From assembly GCA_025934735.1 (NCBI GenBank), contig JAICWP010000018.1:22226-86225 (forward strand): 64,000 nucleotides of DNA. The letters run 5' to 3'. A program made the translations under genes and the position numbers. The notes under the pieces are model-generated. The model did not search any database. It saw only the letters and a list, made by a program, of their open reading frames with translations, and was not told the DNA's origin. Below are positions 25,036 through 33,117 of this stretch, one piece after another. The first letter of the stretch is position 1, and the number at the start of each line of letters is the position of its first letter. This DNA comes from Terriglobales bacterium (lineage in GTDB: Bacteria; Acidobacteriota; Terriglobia; Terriglobales; Acidobacteriaceae).

Positions 25036-25356
25036 TCAGTCATTTACCTCCGATTCCAGTTCGGTATCGCCGGGCGCGGTGCTCCCCTCCGGCACAATCT
25101 CCTCTTTCTGAATTTTGCGCATGACGTCAATCAGGCGCTCATAAACCGCGATCAGGTCCTGATGATTGAGCGGCCCCTGGTTCAATTGGCGCACATTGTC
25201 AAAGATGATCTTCTCCCGCTCCGGTTCGTAAATTGGCAGGTTGGTGTTGCGCTTCAGGCGGCCGATGGCGCGCGCCGCCTCCGCCCGCTGGTTGATCAGT
25301 TCCACCAGCTTGCGGTCAATCTCGTCAATTTTCTTGCGCCACTCAGCTATGTCCAT
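25036..25356 (-). CDS. Chorismate mutase, AroQ type
   Basis: The 106-residue helical AroQ-class mutase shows WRKKIDEIDRKLVELINQRA, the basic AAARAIGRLKRNTNLPIYEP, EREKIIFDNVR and AVYERLIDVMRKIQKEEI. It provides the catalytic Arg/Lys/Glu set for rearranging chorismate to prephenate, the substrate of TyrA two genes downstream. The ATG at 25356 is preferred; an in-frame TTG at 25389 would add 11 unconserved residues. The C-terminal tail (PEGSTAPGDTELESEVND) is acidic and probably disordered. Confidence 0.93.
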   Translation of the reverse strand: MDIAEWRKKIDEIDRKLVELINQRAEAARAIGRLKRNTNLPIYEPEREKIIFDNVRQLNQGPLNHQDLIAVYERLIDVMRKIQKEEIVPEGSTAPGDTELESEVND

Positions 25357-25396
25357 GACGGTCAAAGAATAGTAAGCGAAGCCGGGCAATTTGTAA

Positions 25397-26194
25397 TCAG
25401 GCGGGCGTGGCCGAGGTGCGCCGGTGCGCCGCGCGGCTGCCGCCTAGCAAGCCGGAAACGAACTCCCGCACCGCGGCCGCTTCCCGGCCTGGGTTGCGCT
25501 CTATGGTGTGCACGATGGCGCTGCCCACTACCGCGGCATCCGCATATTCGCCCACTGCGGCACATTGCTGCGCCGTGGAAATGCCAAATCCCACGGCGAC
25601 GGGCAAGCGAGTGTATCTTCGCAGGCGCCGCACCAGTTCGCGCGCATCCTGAGGAGCCTGGTCGCGCTCGCCGGTCACGCCGGTGCGCGACACGGCGTAA
25701 ACGAAGCCGGCAGAAGCCTCCGCAATCTGCTTCAGCCGGCCATCGGTGCTGGTGGGGGCCGCCAGAAATACAGTTGCCAGCCCCCGCGCACGCATGGCCC
25801 TCAGGTAAGCGCCCGCTTCCTCCACCGGAAGATCGATGACCAAGGCGCCATCGAGCCCCGCCTTAGCGGCGGCATCACAAAAGCGCTCCAGGCCGAACTG
25901 CAGGAGCGGGTTGAGATAGGAAAAAACGATCATGCCGGCGTTGGTTTGGCGGCGCAGGTCGCCGGCTAATTGCAGGACGTCAGCGAGGCTGGTGCGATGG
26001 CGGAGGGCACGTTCGCTGGCCCGCTGGATTACGGGACCGTCGGCCACCGGGTCGCTGAAGGGCACTCCTAACTCGAGCACCGCGGCGCCCGCTTCCACCG
26101 CGGCCAGTGCCACTTCGCGGGTGGTGGCCAGGTCGGGATCGCCGCAGGTCAGATAGGCGACGAGGGCCGGACGAGCTGAAAAGGTGAGCGGCAT
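25397..26194 (-). CDS. trpA: Tryptophan synthase alpha chain
   Basis: The 265-residue TIM-barrel protein has VAYLTCGDPDLATTREVALA, the catalytic Glu in LELGVPFSDPVADGPVIQRA with the following Asp, ALVIDLPVEEAGAYLRAM, and the phosphate-binding end AVGFGIST and VVGSAIV. It cleaves indole-3-glycerol phosphate to indole and glyceraldehyde 3-phosphate, passing indole to TrpB. It is about 100 bp downstream of trpB and about 40 bp upstream of chorismate mutase in the same operon. Confidence 0.97.
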   Translation of the reverse strand: MPLTFSARPALVAYLTCGDPDLATTREVALAAVEAGAAVLELGVPFSDPVADGPVIQRASERALRHRTSLADVLQLAGDLRRQTNAGMIVFSYLNPLLQFGLERFCDAAAKAGLDGALVIDLPVEEAGAYLRAMRARGLATVFLAAPTSTDGRLKQIAEASAGFVYAVSRTGVTGERDQAPQDARELVRRLRRYTRLPVAVGFGISTAQQCAAVGEYADAAVVGSAIVHTIERNPGREAAAVREFVSGLLGGSRAAHRRTSATPA

Positions 26195-26294
26195 CGGATA
26201 TTGTTAATTTAACTATTTGTAATTGGCAATTTGAGACCCGCGAGCAAACCGCGCAACAACCCACAGCACCCAGCGAAGTTTACAACTCACATAA

Positions 26295-27524
26295 TTACAA
26301 ATTTTTCAGGTGTTCCCGCAGGATGCCCATATCCTTGTCGCCCCGGCCGGAGATGTTAACGATCATCACTTCGGAGCGCTTCATTTTGGGTGCGCGCTTG
26401 ATGCATTCCGCTACCGCGTGCGCCGATTCCAGCGCGGGAATGATCCCCTCGGTGCGGGCCAGCACGGAGCAGGCTTCCAGCGCTTCCGTATCGGATGCGG
26501 AAACATATTCCGCGCGACCGCTCTCCTTAAGCCAGGCATGCTCCGGACCAACGCCCGGGTAATCGAGTCCGGCAGAAACCGAGTGCGTGGTAGCGATCTG
26601 CCCCGCCGCATCCTGCAGCACGTAAGAATAAGTTCCCTGCAGGACGCCGGGGGCTCCGCCGTGAAAACGCGCCGCGTGCTCTCCCAAGCCGGTGCCCCGG
26701 CCTCCGGCTTCGACGCCGATCAAGCGCACGCCGCGATCAGCCAGGAACGCGCTGAAAATGCCGATAGCGTTCGACCCGCCCCCCACGCAGGCAATCACCG
26801 CAGCGGGCAGCTTGCCGGCCTGCTTGCGCACCTGGGCGCGGGCCTCGCGTCCGGTCACCGAATGAAAATCGCGCACCATCTGCGGATAAGGATGCGCGCC
26901 CAGGACGCTGCCCAACAGGTAGTGGGTGGTACGCACGTTGGTGACCCAGTCGCGCATGGCTTCGTTGATGGCGTCCTTGAGGGTGCGAGAGCCCGCCTCC
27001 ACGCTCCGCACTTCGGCGCCCAGCAGGCGCATGCGGAAAACGTTGAGTTCCTGGCGGCGCATGTCTTCCGCGCCCATGTACACCACGCACTGGAAGCCGA
27101 GCAGGGCGCAGACCGTGGCCGTGGCCACGCCGTGCTGGCCGGCGCCGGTTTCGGCGATCACGCGCTGCTTGCCCATGCGCCGCGTAAGCAGCGCCTGCCC
27201 CAGGCAGTTGTTGATTTTGTGCGCGCCGGTATGCAGCAGGTCTTCACGCTTCAGGTAGATCCGCGCGCCGCCGAGTTTTTCCGTGAGCCGGCGGGCGAAG
27301 AACAGAGGAGTGGGGCGGCCCGCGTAGTGGCGCAGCAGGCCGCTGAATTCCTCCTGAAATTTTTTATCGCGCCGCGCCTCGCGATAGACGCGCTCCAGTT
27401 CTTCCAGGGCGGCCATCAGCGTTTCAGGAACATAACAGCCGCCAAAGGGCCCGAAACGGCCCGGAACGGCGATCTTCCCCGGCGTGCCAAAAGGCTTCTT
27501 GCGCGAGATGGTGGTGGTCGCCAC
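26295..27524 (-). CDS. trpB: Tryptophan synthase beta chain
   Basis: The 409-residue PLP enzyme has [34 protein letters not shown], the Schiff-base lysine in [19 protein letters not shown], the substrate loop [12 protein letters not shown], and the phosphate-binding glycines in [12 protein letters not shown]. It condenses indole with serine to tryptophan in complex with TrpA. It starts 18 bp after the trpF stop. The N-terminal extension ([19 protein letters not shown]) is somewhat longer than usual. Confidence 0.97.
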   Translation of the reverse strand: MATTTISRKKPFGTPGKIAVPGRFGPFGGCYVPETLMAALEELERVYREARRDKKFQEEFSGLLRHYAGRPTPLFFARRLTEKLGGARIYLKREDLLHTGAHKINNCLGQALLTRRMGKQRVIAETGAGQHGVATATVCALLGFQCVVYMGAEDMRRQELNVFRMRLLGAEVRSVEAGSRTLKDAINEAMRDWVTNVRTTHYLLGSVLGAHPYPQMVRDFHSVTGREARAQVRKQAGKLPAAVIACVGGGSNAIGIFSAFLADRGVRLIGVEAGGRGTGLGEHAARFHGGAPGVLQGTYSYVLQDAAGQIATTHSVSAGLDYPGVGPEHAWLKESGRAEYVSASDTEALEACSVLARTEGIIPALESAHAVAECIKRAPKMKRSEVMIVNISGRGDKDMGILREHLKNL

Positions 27525-27542
27525 GTTCTTCAGACGCGAAAT

Positions 27543-28256
27543 CTACTTCCGAGTTACAGCATTCTCCTGGCGCAGCGGTACGGTGACAGATTCGGCTCCG
27601 TGCACCGCGGCAATGAACGCCCGCAACTTTGCCGGATCCTTTTTCCCTGGAGCCTGTTCCACTCCTGAGACCACGTCCACGCCCCAGGGATGGAAAATCT
27701 GCAAAGCCTTGCCAACATTCTCCGGATTGAGGCCGCCGGCGATCACCAAGGGAAATTTCTTTGCCAGCAACCGCGTCATGGGCGCCGCCTCCTGCCAATC
27801 GAAGGGAAGGCCGGCTCCTCCACGCTTGCCCTTGGCTCCGGAATCGAGCAGCAGGCCACTGAAAACCGCGGCAGCGCCTTCCGCCGCGGCGACCGCAAAA
27901 GTCTTGCCTTTGGCTTCGCCAACTTCACGCAGGGAAACGGCTTTCAGCAGCCGCAGCTTCGGCCTCGCCTCCTGCAGCAACCGCTGCCCGAACGACCGAT
28001 CCTCGTCACCGTGCAACTGCACGCCGGTAAGCCCCGCCTTCTCCACGGTATCGAGCACCAGTTCCACGGTTTGATTCACGAACACGCCGATCTTCTCCAT
28101 CGCAGCCGGTAACGCAGCCGTGATCCTGGCGGCATCGCGCGGACTGATGCGGCGGGGGCTGGGCGCAAAGACGAAGCCGAGTGCGTCCGCACCCGCCTCC
28201 ACCGAGGCCAGCGCGTCTTCAACATTCGTGGTGCCGCAAATCTTGATCCAAGTCAT
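27543..28256 (-). CDS. trpF: Phosphoribosylanthranilate isomerase
   Basis: The 237-residue TIM barrel has the family motifs WIKICGTTNVEDALASVEAG (catalytic Cys), ADALGFVFAPSPRRISP, VGVFVNQ-like GVFVNQTVELVLDTVEKAGL, VQLHGDED, and the C-terminal GGLNPENVGKAL and GVDVVSGVE (catalytic Asp). It isomerises PRA to CdRP. A loop of about 15-20 residues (LLDSGAKGKRGGAGLPFDW) is the usual LLD region. It is followed 18 bp later by trpB. Confidence 0.96.
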   Translation of the reverse strand: MTWIKICGTTNVEDALASVEAGADALGFVFAPSPRRISPRDAARITAALPAAMEKIGVFVNQTVELVLDTVEKAGLTGVQLHGDEDRSFGQRLLQEARPKLRLLKAVSLREVGEAKGKTFAVAAAEGAAAVFSGLLLDSGAKGKRGGAGLPFDWQEAAPMTRLLAKKFPLVIAGGLNPENVGKALQIFHPWGVDVVSGVEQAPGKKDPAKLRAFIAAVHGAESVTVPLRQENAVTRK

Positions 28257-28307
28257 AGAGAGCAGTTGCCAGTGGCCTGCTTTGCGCTGGTGTCGTCCTG
28301 AGGGGCT

Positions 28308-29147
28308 TCAGCCGCGAAGGATCTCGCGCGCACTCCGCGCGATTTTTTTTCCTGAACACCCGCTCTGCGCCAGCAACTCCCGCAGCGCGTCGCCGGGATG
28401 AGGCGCCTTCATCAGAGACTCGCCGACCAGAAACGCCTGATACCCCGCCGCACGCAGTTCCTGAATATCTTTTCCAGAATGAATACCGCTTTCCGCGACC
28501 GACAGCACACTCACCGGAATCATGCTGGCCAGGCGCAGCGGCGTTTGCAAATCAACATCAAAGGTGCGCAGGTTGCGGCTATTGACGCCGATGATCTCGC
28601 ATCCAGCGGACAAGGCCCGCCGCAACTCGCTCTCGTCATGCACCTCCCAAAGCACGTCCAGGCTCAGGCGGCGAGCGCCGGCGTGTAGGTTGCGGAGTTC
28701 GGAATCCGTGAGCGCCGCCACGATCAGCAGTACCGCATCAGCGGAGTGGGCGCGCGATTCCAGCAACTGGAACTCGTCGACGATAAAGTCCTTCCGCAAG
28801 CAAGGCACCGGAGCGCTGGCCGAAGCCGCACGCAGGTTGCCCAGCGATCCCTGGAAGAACTCTTCATCAGTCAGGACGGAGAGCGCCGCCGCTCCGGCAG
28901 CCTGCAACTCGGCAGCCAATTGCGCAGCATGGAAATCGGCGCGAATGGTGCCGCGCGAAGGCGAGGCTTTCTTCAATTCCGCAATCACCGCGGTCGCAGA
29001 GCGCGCCACATCCCGGAGTTGCTTTCCGAACCCACGCGGGATGTGCGCCTCCGCCTGCCGCTCCAATTGGCGCAGGTCCGCTTCGGCTTTGGCGCGAGCA
29101 ACACGCCTGCGGGTGGCGGCCAGAATGGAATCCAGGGTAGCCAACAT
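28308..29147 (-). CDS. trpC: Indole-3-glycerol phosphate synthase
   Basis: The 279-residue enzyme has the expected motifs: AVIAELKKASPSRGTIRADF (catalytic Lys/Glu region), ALSVLTDEEFFQGSLGNLRA, PCLRKDFIVDEFQLLESRA, DVLWEVHDESELRRALSAG, IIGVNSRNLRTFDVDL and SVAESGIHSGKDIQ. It closes the indole ring from CdRP. It is the first gene of this aromatic operon in the window; trpE, trpG and trpD are not here. The ATG at 29147 has no clear ribosome site. A TATAAT hexamer lies at 29159-29164, so the message may have a very short leader or none. Confidence 0.96.
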   Translation of the reverse strand: MLATLDSILAATRRRVARAKAEADLRQLERQAEAHIPRGFGKQLRDVARSATAVIAELKKASPSRGTIRADFHAAQLAAELQAAGAAALSVLTDEEFFQGSLGNLRAASASAPVPCLRKDFIVDEFQLLESRAHSADAVLLIVAALTDSELRNLHAGARRLSLDVLWEVHDESELRRALSAGCEIIGVNSRNLRTFDVDLQTPLRLASMIPVSVLSVAESGIHSGKDIQELRAAGYQAFLVGESLMKAPHPGDALRELLAQSGCSGKKIARSAREILRG

Positions 29148-29277
29148 GGATAGGTTCGATTATACGATCTGGGGCTGCTGGCCTGCACTGAAGGAGGCAG
29201 TGGCAATTTCCCGCAAGTCGTGGAACCGCCGGCCCGATCGCACATCTAACTGACAGTACCAGACAGGATAGGCAAAC

Positions 29278-30270
29278 GTGCAAAGTCAAAACATTCAAGT
29301 CACTCCGTACGCAATAGACCAGGAAGCGATCAGGCGCGCGGAACACCTCATTCGAAAACACATTCGGCGGACGCCGGTGTTGGAACTGGAGGGAAGCGAC
29401 TTCGGCTTGAACGGCAGTGCCTTGGTTCTGAAGCTGGAACTGCTGCAGCACTCCGGCTCCTTCAAGGCGCGGGGAGCGTTTACCAATCTGCTCATGCGCA
29501 AGGTGCCCACGGTGGGGGTGGTGGCCGCTTCGGGCGGCAATCATGGAGCGGCGGTGGCATTTGCCGCCATGAAGCTGACGATTCCGGCAAAGATTTTTGT
29601 GCCCACGGTATGCTCCCCGGCAAAAATGGACCGCATTCGCGGGTACGGGGCCGACCTGGTAATTACCGGCGAGCGCTATGCCGATGCCCTCGCGGCCAGT
29701 AAGGCCTGGACCCAGGAATCTGGCGCCCTGCCCATTCACGCCTACGACCAGCCAGAAACGCTGCTGGGCCAGGGAACCGTGGGATTGGAATTGGAGGGCC
29801 AGGCGCCTCCACTGGATACGCTGCTGGTCGCAGTGGGCGGTGGCGGGCTAATCGGCGGCATAGCAGCGTGGTATTGCGGCCGAACCCGCGTTATCGGCGT
29901 GGAACCCGAAGCCGCTCCCACGCTTTATCGGGCCCTCGAGGCGGGCCGGCCGGTGGACGCGGAGGCTGGCGGAGTTGCCGCCGATTCCCTGGCGCCCCGG
30001 CGGGTAGGTGAACTCATGTTCCCCATCGCGCAGAAGTATGTTGAACGTGTCCTGCTGGTGCCGGATGCCGCCATTCTGCGGGCACAGGCGGCGCTATGGG
30101 ACGTGCTGCGCGTGGTCGCCGAACCCGGCGGCGCCGCCGCTCTAGCTGTGCTCCTTTCCGGCGGGTACAAACCCCAGCCAGGAGAACGCGTTGGCGTACT
30201 GGTCTGCGGCGGCAACACTACGGCTGTGGACTTCACCCTGTTGAGCAAACCTGACTGTTCAGCAAAGTAG
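29278..30270 (+). CDS. Threonine/serine dehydratase-like PLP enzyme
   Basis: The 330-residue fold-type II PLP enzyme has RTPVLELEGSDFG, the Schiff-base lysine in HSGSFKARGAF, the substrate loop AASGGNHGAAVAFAAMKL, the phosphate-binding glycine run VAVGGGGLIGGIAAW and EPGGAAALAVLLSGGY. There is no C-terminal ACT regulatory domain, so it is the catabolic/short type, acting on threonine, serine or a related hydroxy-amino acid. The start is GTG at 29278 with AGGATA upstream. It is divergent from trpC. Confidence 0.9.
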   Translation: MQSQNIQVTPYAIDQEAIRRAEHLIRKHIRRTPVLELEGSDFGLNGSALVLKLELLQHSGSFKARGAFTNLLMRKVPTVGVVAASGGNHGAAVAFAAMKLTIPAKIFVPTVCSPAKMDRIRGYGADLVITGERYADALAASKAWTQESGALPIHAYDQPETLLGQGTVGLELEGQAPPLDTLLVAVGGGGLIGGIAAWYCGRTRVIGVEPEAAPTLYRALEAGRPVDAEAGGVAADSLAPRRVGELMFPIAQKYVERVLLVPDAAILRAQAALWDVLRVVAEPGGAAALAVLLSGGYKPQPGERVGVLVCGGNTTAVDFTLLSKPDCSAK

Positions 30271-30288
30271 CGGCTTCGACATAGGAAC

Positions 30289-30939
30289 TTAGGCCGCTTT
30301 GAACTGGCCCTGGGTCTTCGCCTTTTTTTTCTTATAGCGCCGCCAGAAGTAGATTCCCAGCACCGCAATTCCGACCATCATGGCGAGGTCGGCCTTCTCG
30401 AAAAAATCCACTAGGCTGCTGAACTCGTGGCCGAAAGCATAGCCGAGCAGCACGATACCCGTCACCCAGGTGGCGGCGCCCAGAAAATTGAACAAGGCAA
30501 AGCGCCTCCAGTCCATGCGCAGAACTCCGGCCAGTGGACCGGCGAGCGTGCGCAGTCCCCAGATGAACCGGGCAATGTAAATGGTGAGGTCTCCCCGGCG
30601 TTTAATGAGGTGCTCACCGGCGGCAATATCCTCATCGTCCAGGTGGAAGATGTGTTTCCATTTGTTCAGAAAGCGGCGGCCCAGGGTGCGGCCGGCCCAA
30701 TAACCCAGGTTGTCGCCGAAGGTGGCAGCCGCTACTCCAGCCACAATGATCCAGACATAGTGAAAATGTTGCTGCCTGAAGGCCAGAAAGCTGGCGAAGA
30801 TGAGGATGGTTTCCCCGGGAAGAGGCACACCGGCATTTTCCCCCAGCAGCCCCACAACAATGGCCCAGTATCCCCAGGCGAGAAGGTAAGGCAATAATAT
30901 ACTTGACAAATCAGACGTGCTTTCGTATGCTTTACCCAT
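30289..30939 (-). CDS. DedA-family membrane protein, 5' end replaced by an insertion sequence
   Basis: The open frame from ATG 30939 gives 216 residues. Residues 1-16 (MGKAYESTSDLSSILL) are encoded inside the inverted repeat and end of the IS. From the 8-bp target duplication onward it is a normal DedA protein: YLLAWGYWAIVVGLLGENAG with the following PLPGE, NLGYWAGRTLGRR, IYIARFIWGLRTLAGPLAGV, and several membrane helices, ending in a lysine-rich cytoplasmic tail. DedA proteins are undecaprenyl-phosphate or phospholipid flippase-like transporters. The original start survives on the far side of the IS (33178). The protein could still be made from the IS-supplied ATG, although a promoter and ribosome site for it are not evident. 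Confidence 0.85.
   Translation of the reverse strand: MGKAYESTSDLSSILLPYLLAWGYWAIVVGLLGENAGVPLPGETILIFASFLAFRQQHFHYVWIIVAGVAAATFGDNLGYWAGRTLGRRFLNKWKHIFHLDDEDIAAGEHLIKRRGDLTIYIARFIWGLRTLAGPLAGVLRMDWRRFALFNFLGAATWVTGIVLLGYAFGHEFSSLVDFFEKADLAMMVGIAVLGIYFWRRYKKKKAKTQGQFKAA
30882..30889. repeat. Target-site duplication, left copy
   Basis: GAAGGTAA directly abuts the left end of the IS and is identical to 33142-33149. Eight base pairs is the duplication length known for IS1595-family elements. Confidence 0.93.
30890..30913 (+). repeat. IS left terminal inverted repeat
   Basis: Begins GGCAATAATATACTTG then ACAAATCA. It matches the reverse complement of 33118-33141 except at positions 17 and 19. 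The TTGACA at 30903-30908 inside it forms the -35 of the transposase operon promoter. Confidence 0.92.
30903..30931 (+). promoter_or_regulatory. Sigma-70-type promoter inside the IS end
   Basis: TTGACA (30903-30908), a 17-bp spacer and TATGCT (30926-30931). The expected transcription start is about 30938, the A of the first ATG, so the transcript may be leaderless; no ribosome site fits between the -10 box and that ATG. Confidence 0.75.
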
Positions 30940-31108
30940 GGCAGGAAAGAAGCCACACCCGGACGAGGTTAAGCGTAAGGCGGTTAAGCTGGCTGAGCGT
31001 TCATCAAAACTTTCGGCTCGTTCCGCTAGTCTGCTAAAGAAAAGCAACGACCTCCTGCATAAGTCTAGATCGTTGGTAGAGTCAATACGAAAGGGACGCC
31101 AACAATGA
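30938..31108 (+). CDS. Small basic heptad-repeat protein coupled to the IS transposase
   Basis: The 56-residue, lysine/arginine-rich protein has a basic N-terminus (MAGKKPHPDEVKRKAVKLAE). Four 7-residue units follow (ERSSKLS, ARSASLL, KKSNDLL, HKSRSLV) with serine at the third position and leucine near the sixth, as in a short amphipathic helix or coiled coil. Its stop overlaps the transposase start (ATGA at 31105-31108), so the two are translationally coupled. It may bind DNA or the transposase as an accessory or regulatory subunit. I recognise no named family. The ATG lies within a CCATGG palindrome that also supplies the present dedA start on the other strand. Confidence 0.75.
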   Translation: MAGKKPHPDEVKRKAVKLAERSSKLSARSASLLKKSNDLLHKSRSLVESIRKGRQQ

Positions 31109-32082
31109 ACCATCCACGCACCCTGCAAGAAGCCATCCGATACTTCACTGACCCCGACAATGCGTTGGCCTATATGGTCCGGCTGCGCTGGCCCGATGGT
31201 GTTGTCACCTGTCCCAAGTGCGGGCGCACTGATGTTGTGTTCCTGAAGAATCAGCGCAAGTGGCAGTGCAAGAGTACCCATGACCACCGCCAGTTCTCCG
31301 CCAAAGTAGGAACCATTTTTGAGGACTCTCCCATTCCCTTGGACAAATGGCTTACCGCCGTGTGGATGCTCTCCAACTGCCGCAACGGCATCAGCAGCTA
31401 CGAGATCGGGCGCACCATCGGCGTGACTCAGAAGTCGGCATGGTTTATGCTGCATCGCATCCGATTGGCTATGCAGGGTAAATCCACAGTGAAACTCGGC
31501 GGTGGTGGTGGAGAAGTGGAAGCGGACGAAACCTTCATCGGCGGCAAGGCCCGCAACATGCACAAGAGCGTGCGGATGCGCCGCATCCAAGGTCAAGGAT
31601 TCAATGTGGAAGATAAAACCACTGTCATGGGCATACTGGAGCGCGGTGGTAAGATTCGCGCTCACGTTGTTCCCGACAGGCGGAAAGAAACTCTGCAACC
31701 TATCGTGCGTGAACATGTCAATGCGGGCGCGGCGCTCTTCACTGATGAGCTGGTCGGGTATCAGGGACTCGCTGGCGAGTACGAGCACAAGATTGTTGAC
31801 CATGCGACTCGCTATGTGGATGGGAAAGTGCACACCAACGGAATGGAGAACTTCTGGAGCCTGCTGAAGCGCGGACTGGGCGGAACCTACGTCAGTGTTG
31901 AGCCATTCCATCTGTTTCGTTATCTGGACGAGCAAGTATTCCGCTACAACAATCGCAAGAACGATAACAACAAACCGATTCCCGATGCTCAGCGTTTCGA
32001 GCTTGCCATGAGCAACATTCTCGGCAAGCGCATTACTTATGCTGCTCTCACTGGCAAGACTGACACTACGTCTATCAACTAA
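31105..32082 (+). CDS. IS1595-family (ISXO2-like) transposase
   Basis: The 325-residue transposase has an N-terminal zinc ribbon (CPKCGRTD with C36 and C39; WQC and a following His), then a helix-turn-helix-like region (NGISSYEIGRTIGVTQKSAW), then the ISXO2-like catalytic domain. Catalytic residues read D141 (VEADETFIGG), D214 (LFTDELVGYQG) and N245/E248 (HTNGMENFWSLLKRGL), the DDN/DDE-type set of this family. It ends with FRYNNRKNDNNKPIP. The frame is intact, so the enzyme is probably active. It is followed 29 bp later by a terminator. Confidence 0.96.
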   Translation: MNHPRTLQEAIRYFTDPDNALAYMVRLRWPDGVVTCPKCGRTDVVFLKNQRKWQCKSTHDHRQFSAKVGTIFEDSPIPLDKWLTAVWMLSNCRNGISSYEIGRTIGVTQKSAWFMLHRIRLAMQGKSTVKLGGGGGEVEADETFIGGKARNMHKSVRMRRIQGQGFNVEDKTTVMGILERGGKIRAHVVPDRRKETLQPIVREHVNAGAALFTDELVGYQGLAGEYEHKIVDHATRYVDGKVHTNGMENFWSLLKRGLGGTYVSVEPFHLFRYLDEQVFRYNNRKNDNNKPIPDAQRFELAMSNILGKRITYAALTGKTDTTSIN

Positions 32083-32252
32083 GCCTTATCGACGCCTGAA
32101 GCGCGGCCCGAAGCGGAAGTCCTAAACTTCCGCTTTTTTCGCGCCTTTGCTGCTTTTTCCGCGTCTAGTTTAGCCTTGATGGCGCTGTGCGGAACGTGCA
32201 TCAGTTGCCGCATCGTTCGGTCGAATCGGTCAAATTCGTCGTTTTTGCTCAC
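32079..32252 (-). CDS. 57-residue charged protein coupled to the DUF3800-like gene
   Basis: It starts at a GTG (32252) that overlaps the stop of the upstream DUF3800-like gene (GTGA), the mark of translational coupling. The product opens with SKNDEFDRFDRTMRQLMHVP and continues with a helical lysine/alanine-rich stretch (LDAEKAAKARKKRK). The conserved-looking part is probably residues 1-42; the remaining 15 residues are read through the stem of the opposite-strand terminator. Its stop overlaps the transposase stop region on the other strand by 4 bp. I have seen similar small proteins beside DUF3800 genes but cannot name a family. Confidence 0.6.
   Translation of the reverse strand: MSKNDEFDRFDRTMRQLMHVPHSAIKAKLDAEKAAKARKKRKFRTSASGRASGVDKA
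32111..32139 (+). terminator. Rho-independent terminator after the transposase
   Basis: AAGCGGAAG (32111-32119), a 7-nt loop, CTTCCGCTT (32127-32135), a perfect 9-bp stem running into a T-run (32134-32139). On the opposite strand the same DNA is inside the 57-residue cargo gene. Confidence 0.85.
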
Positions 32253-33100
32253 TTTATTGCTCTCCTGCGTATCCGCTTTTTGGATGAGTGAAAAACAAAT
32301 TCGATGTTGGCTGGAATCTCTCCACGCTTGGGGACTCCCATCATCTTGAGTCCCTCAAGCATATGTTTCTTATGGTATCGCCCTTCAATCAACTCCTTGG
32401 ACTCGGAGAGGATTCGCTTTAATGTTCTCCTACGCGAGTTGTTCTCATAGAAGTGCCCAACTTCCCAGGAAAGCATATCGGCTGGCTGCACCGCTGGAGT
32501 TGATTTCGGTACGGGCGTCGGAATTGGAAGCGCATCACGTTTGAATACTTCCTCCATGTCGCCTCTGTGGAGTGTCCCGTCCTCCACAAAAACCAGAAGT
32601 TCGTCCCGGTTCGGGTAAAAGAAATTTGTTTTCCAAAGATTGATGTTGCGTGCCACGCATCTGGCTGCGATAGCGAAAGGTTTTCCGATGCATTCCTCAA
32701 GAGGATAATCGCGGTTTACTGCCTTATAGTCGGTCATGTCTACGATGGCGATCAGGGTTGCTTCCGCGTGTTCCATGATTACCGTGATGAGTTCATTCAA
32801 GATGTCCCACTTCTCTGGCTTTCCAGCGAACTTTCGCTCAAAATCAGCCATGTGAAACACGTCATCCTTCAGGTGACACCGCTTGACCACGGCTCTCCAT
32901 TTTGGCTCAAACCGTAGCCAGTTCTCCTCCCGGGCAAGGAAGCCGGAGGCGATGACCGCTGGACGGTCAGCGGGATGACAGCCATCATCAACATAGGTGG
33001 AGTAATTCACGGATGCCACCCAAGCGTGCGCCGGATTATGATTGAGCAGCACGCCAACACAGATGTGCTGCAACAGGGAGTATTGGCCATCACTGGCCAC
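32249..33100 (-). CDS. DUF3800-like cargo protein of the IS
   Basis: The frame gives 283 residues. It resembles DUF3800 proteins, an RNase H-like group often found in mobile elements: an early acidic motif YSTYVDDGCHPADRP followed by ASGFLAREENWLRFEPKW, then FHMADFERKFAG, IAIVDMTDYKAV, LLVFVEDGTLHRGDMEEVF, and the late VQPADMLSWEVGHF, which matches the family QxAD motif. The acidic residues could form a metal site, but nuclease activity is unproven. The start is uncertain: GTG at 33100 has a GGGGTG upstream, while GTG at 33019 would begin just before the first motif. It is tail-to-tail with the transposase. Confidence 0.7.
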   Translation of the reverse strand: MASDGQYSLLQHICVGVLLNHNPAHAWVASVNYSTYVDDGCHPADRPAVIASGFLAREENWLRFEPKWRAVVKRCHLKDDVFHMADFERKFAGKPEKWDILNELITVIMEHAEATLIAIVDMTDYKAVNRDYPLEECIGKPFAIAARCVARNINLWKTNFFYPNRDELLVFVEDGTLHRGDMEEVFKRDALPIPTPVPKSTPAVQPADMLSWEVGHFYENNSRRRTLKRILSESKELIEGRYHKKHMLEGLKMMGVPKRGEIPANIEFVFHSSKKRIRRRAIK

Positions 33101-33117
33101 GATACACCCCGTATATT

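Noticed and set aside
29148..29277. Possible trp leader peptide/attenuator before trpC
   Set aside because: No short frame with tandem Trp codons and no terminator/antiterminator pair was seen.
30289..31935. A 548-residue continuous minus-strand frame covering dedA and the transposase region
   Set aside because: Beyond 30939 it is antisense to the transposase and its small partner and has no protein-like features; only the DedA part is real.
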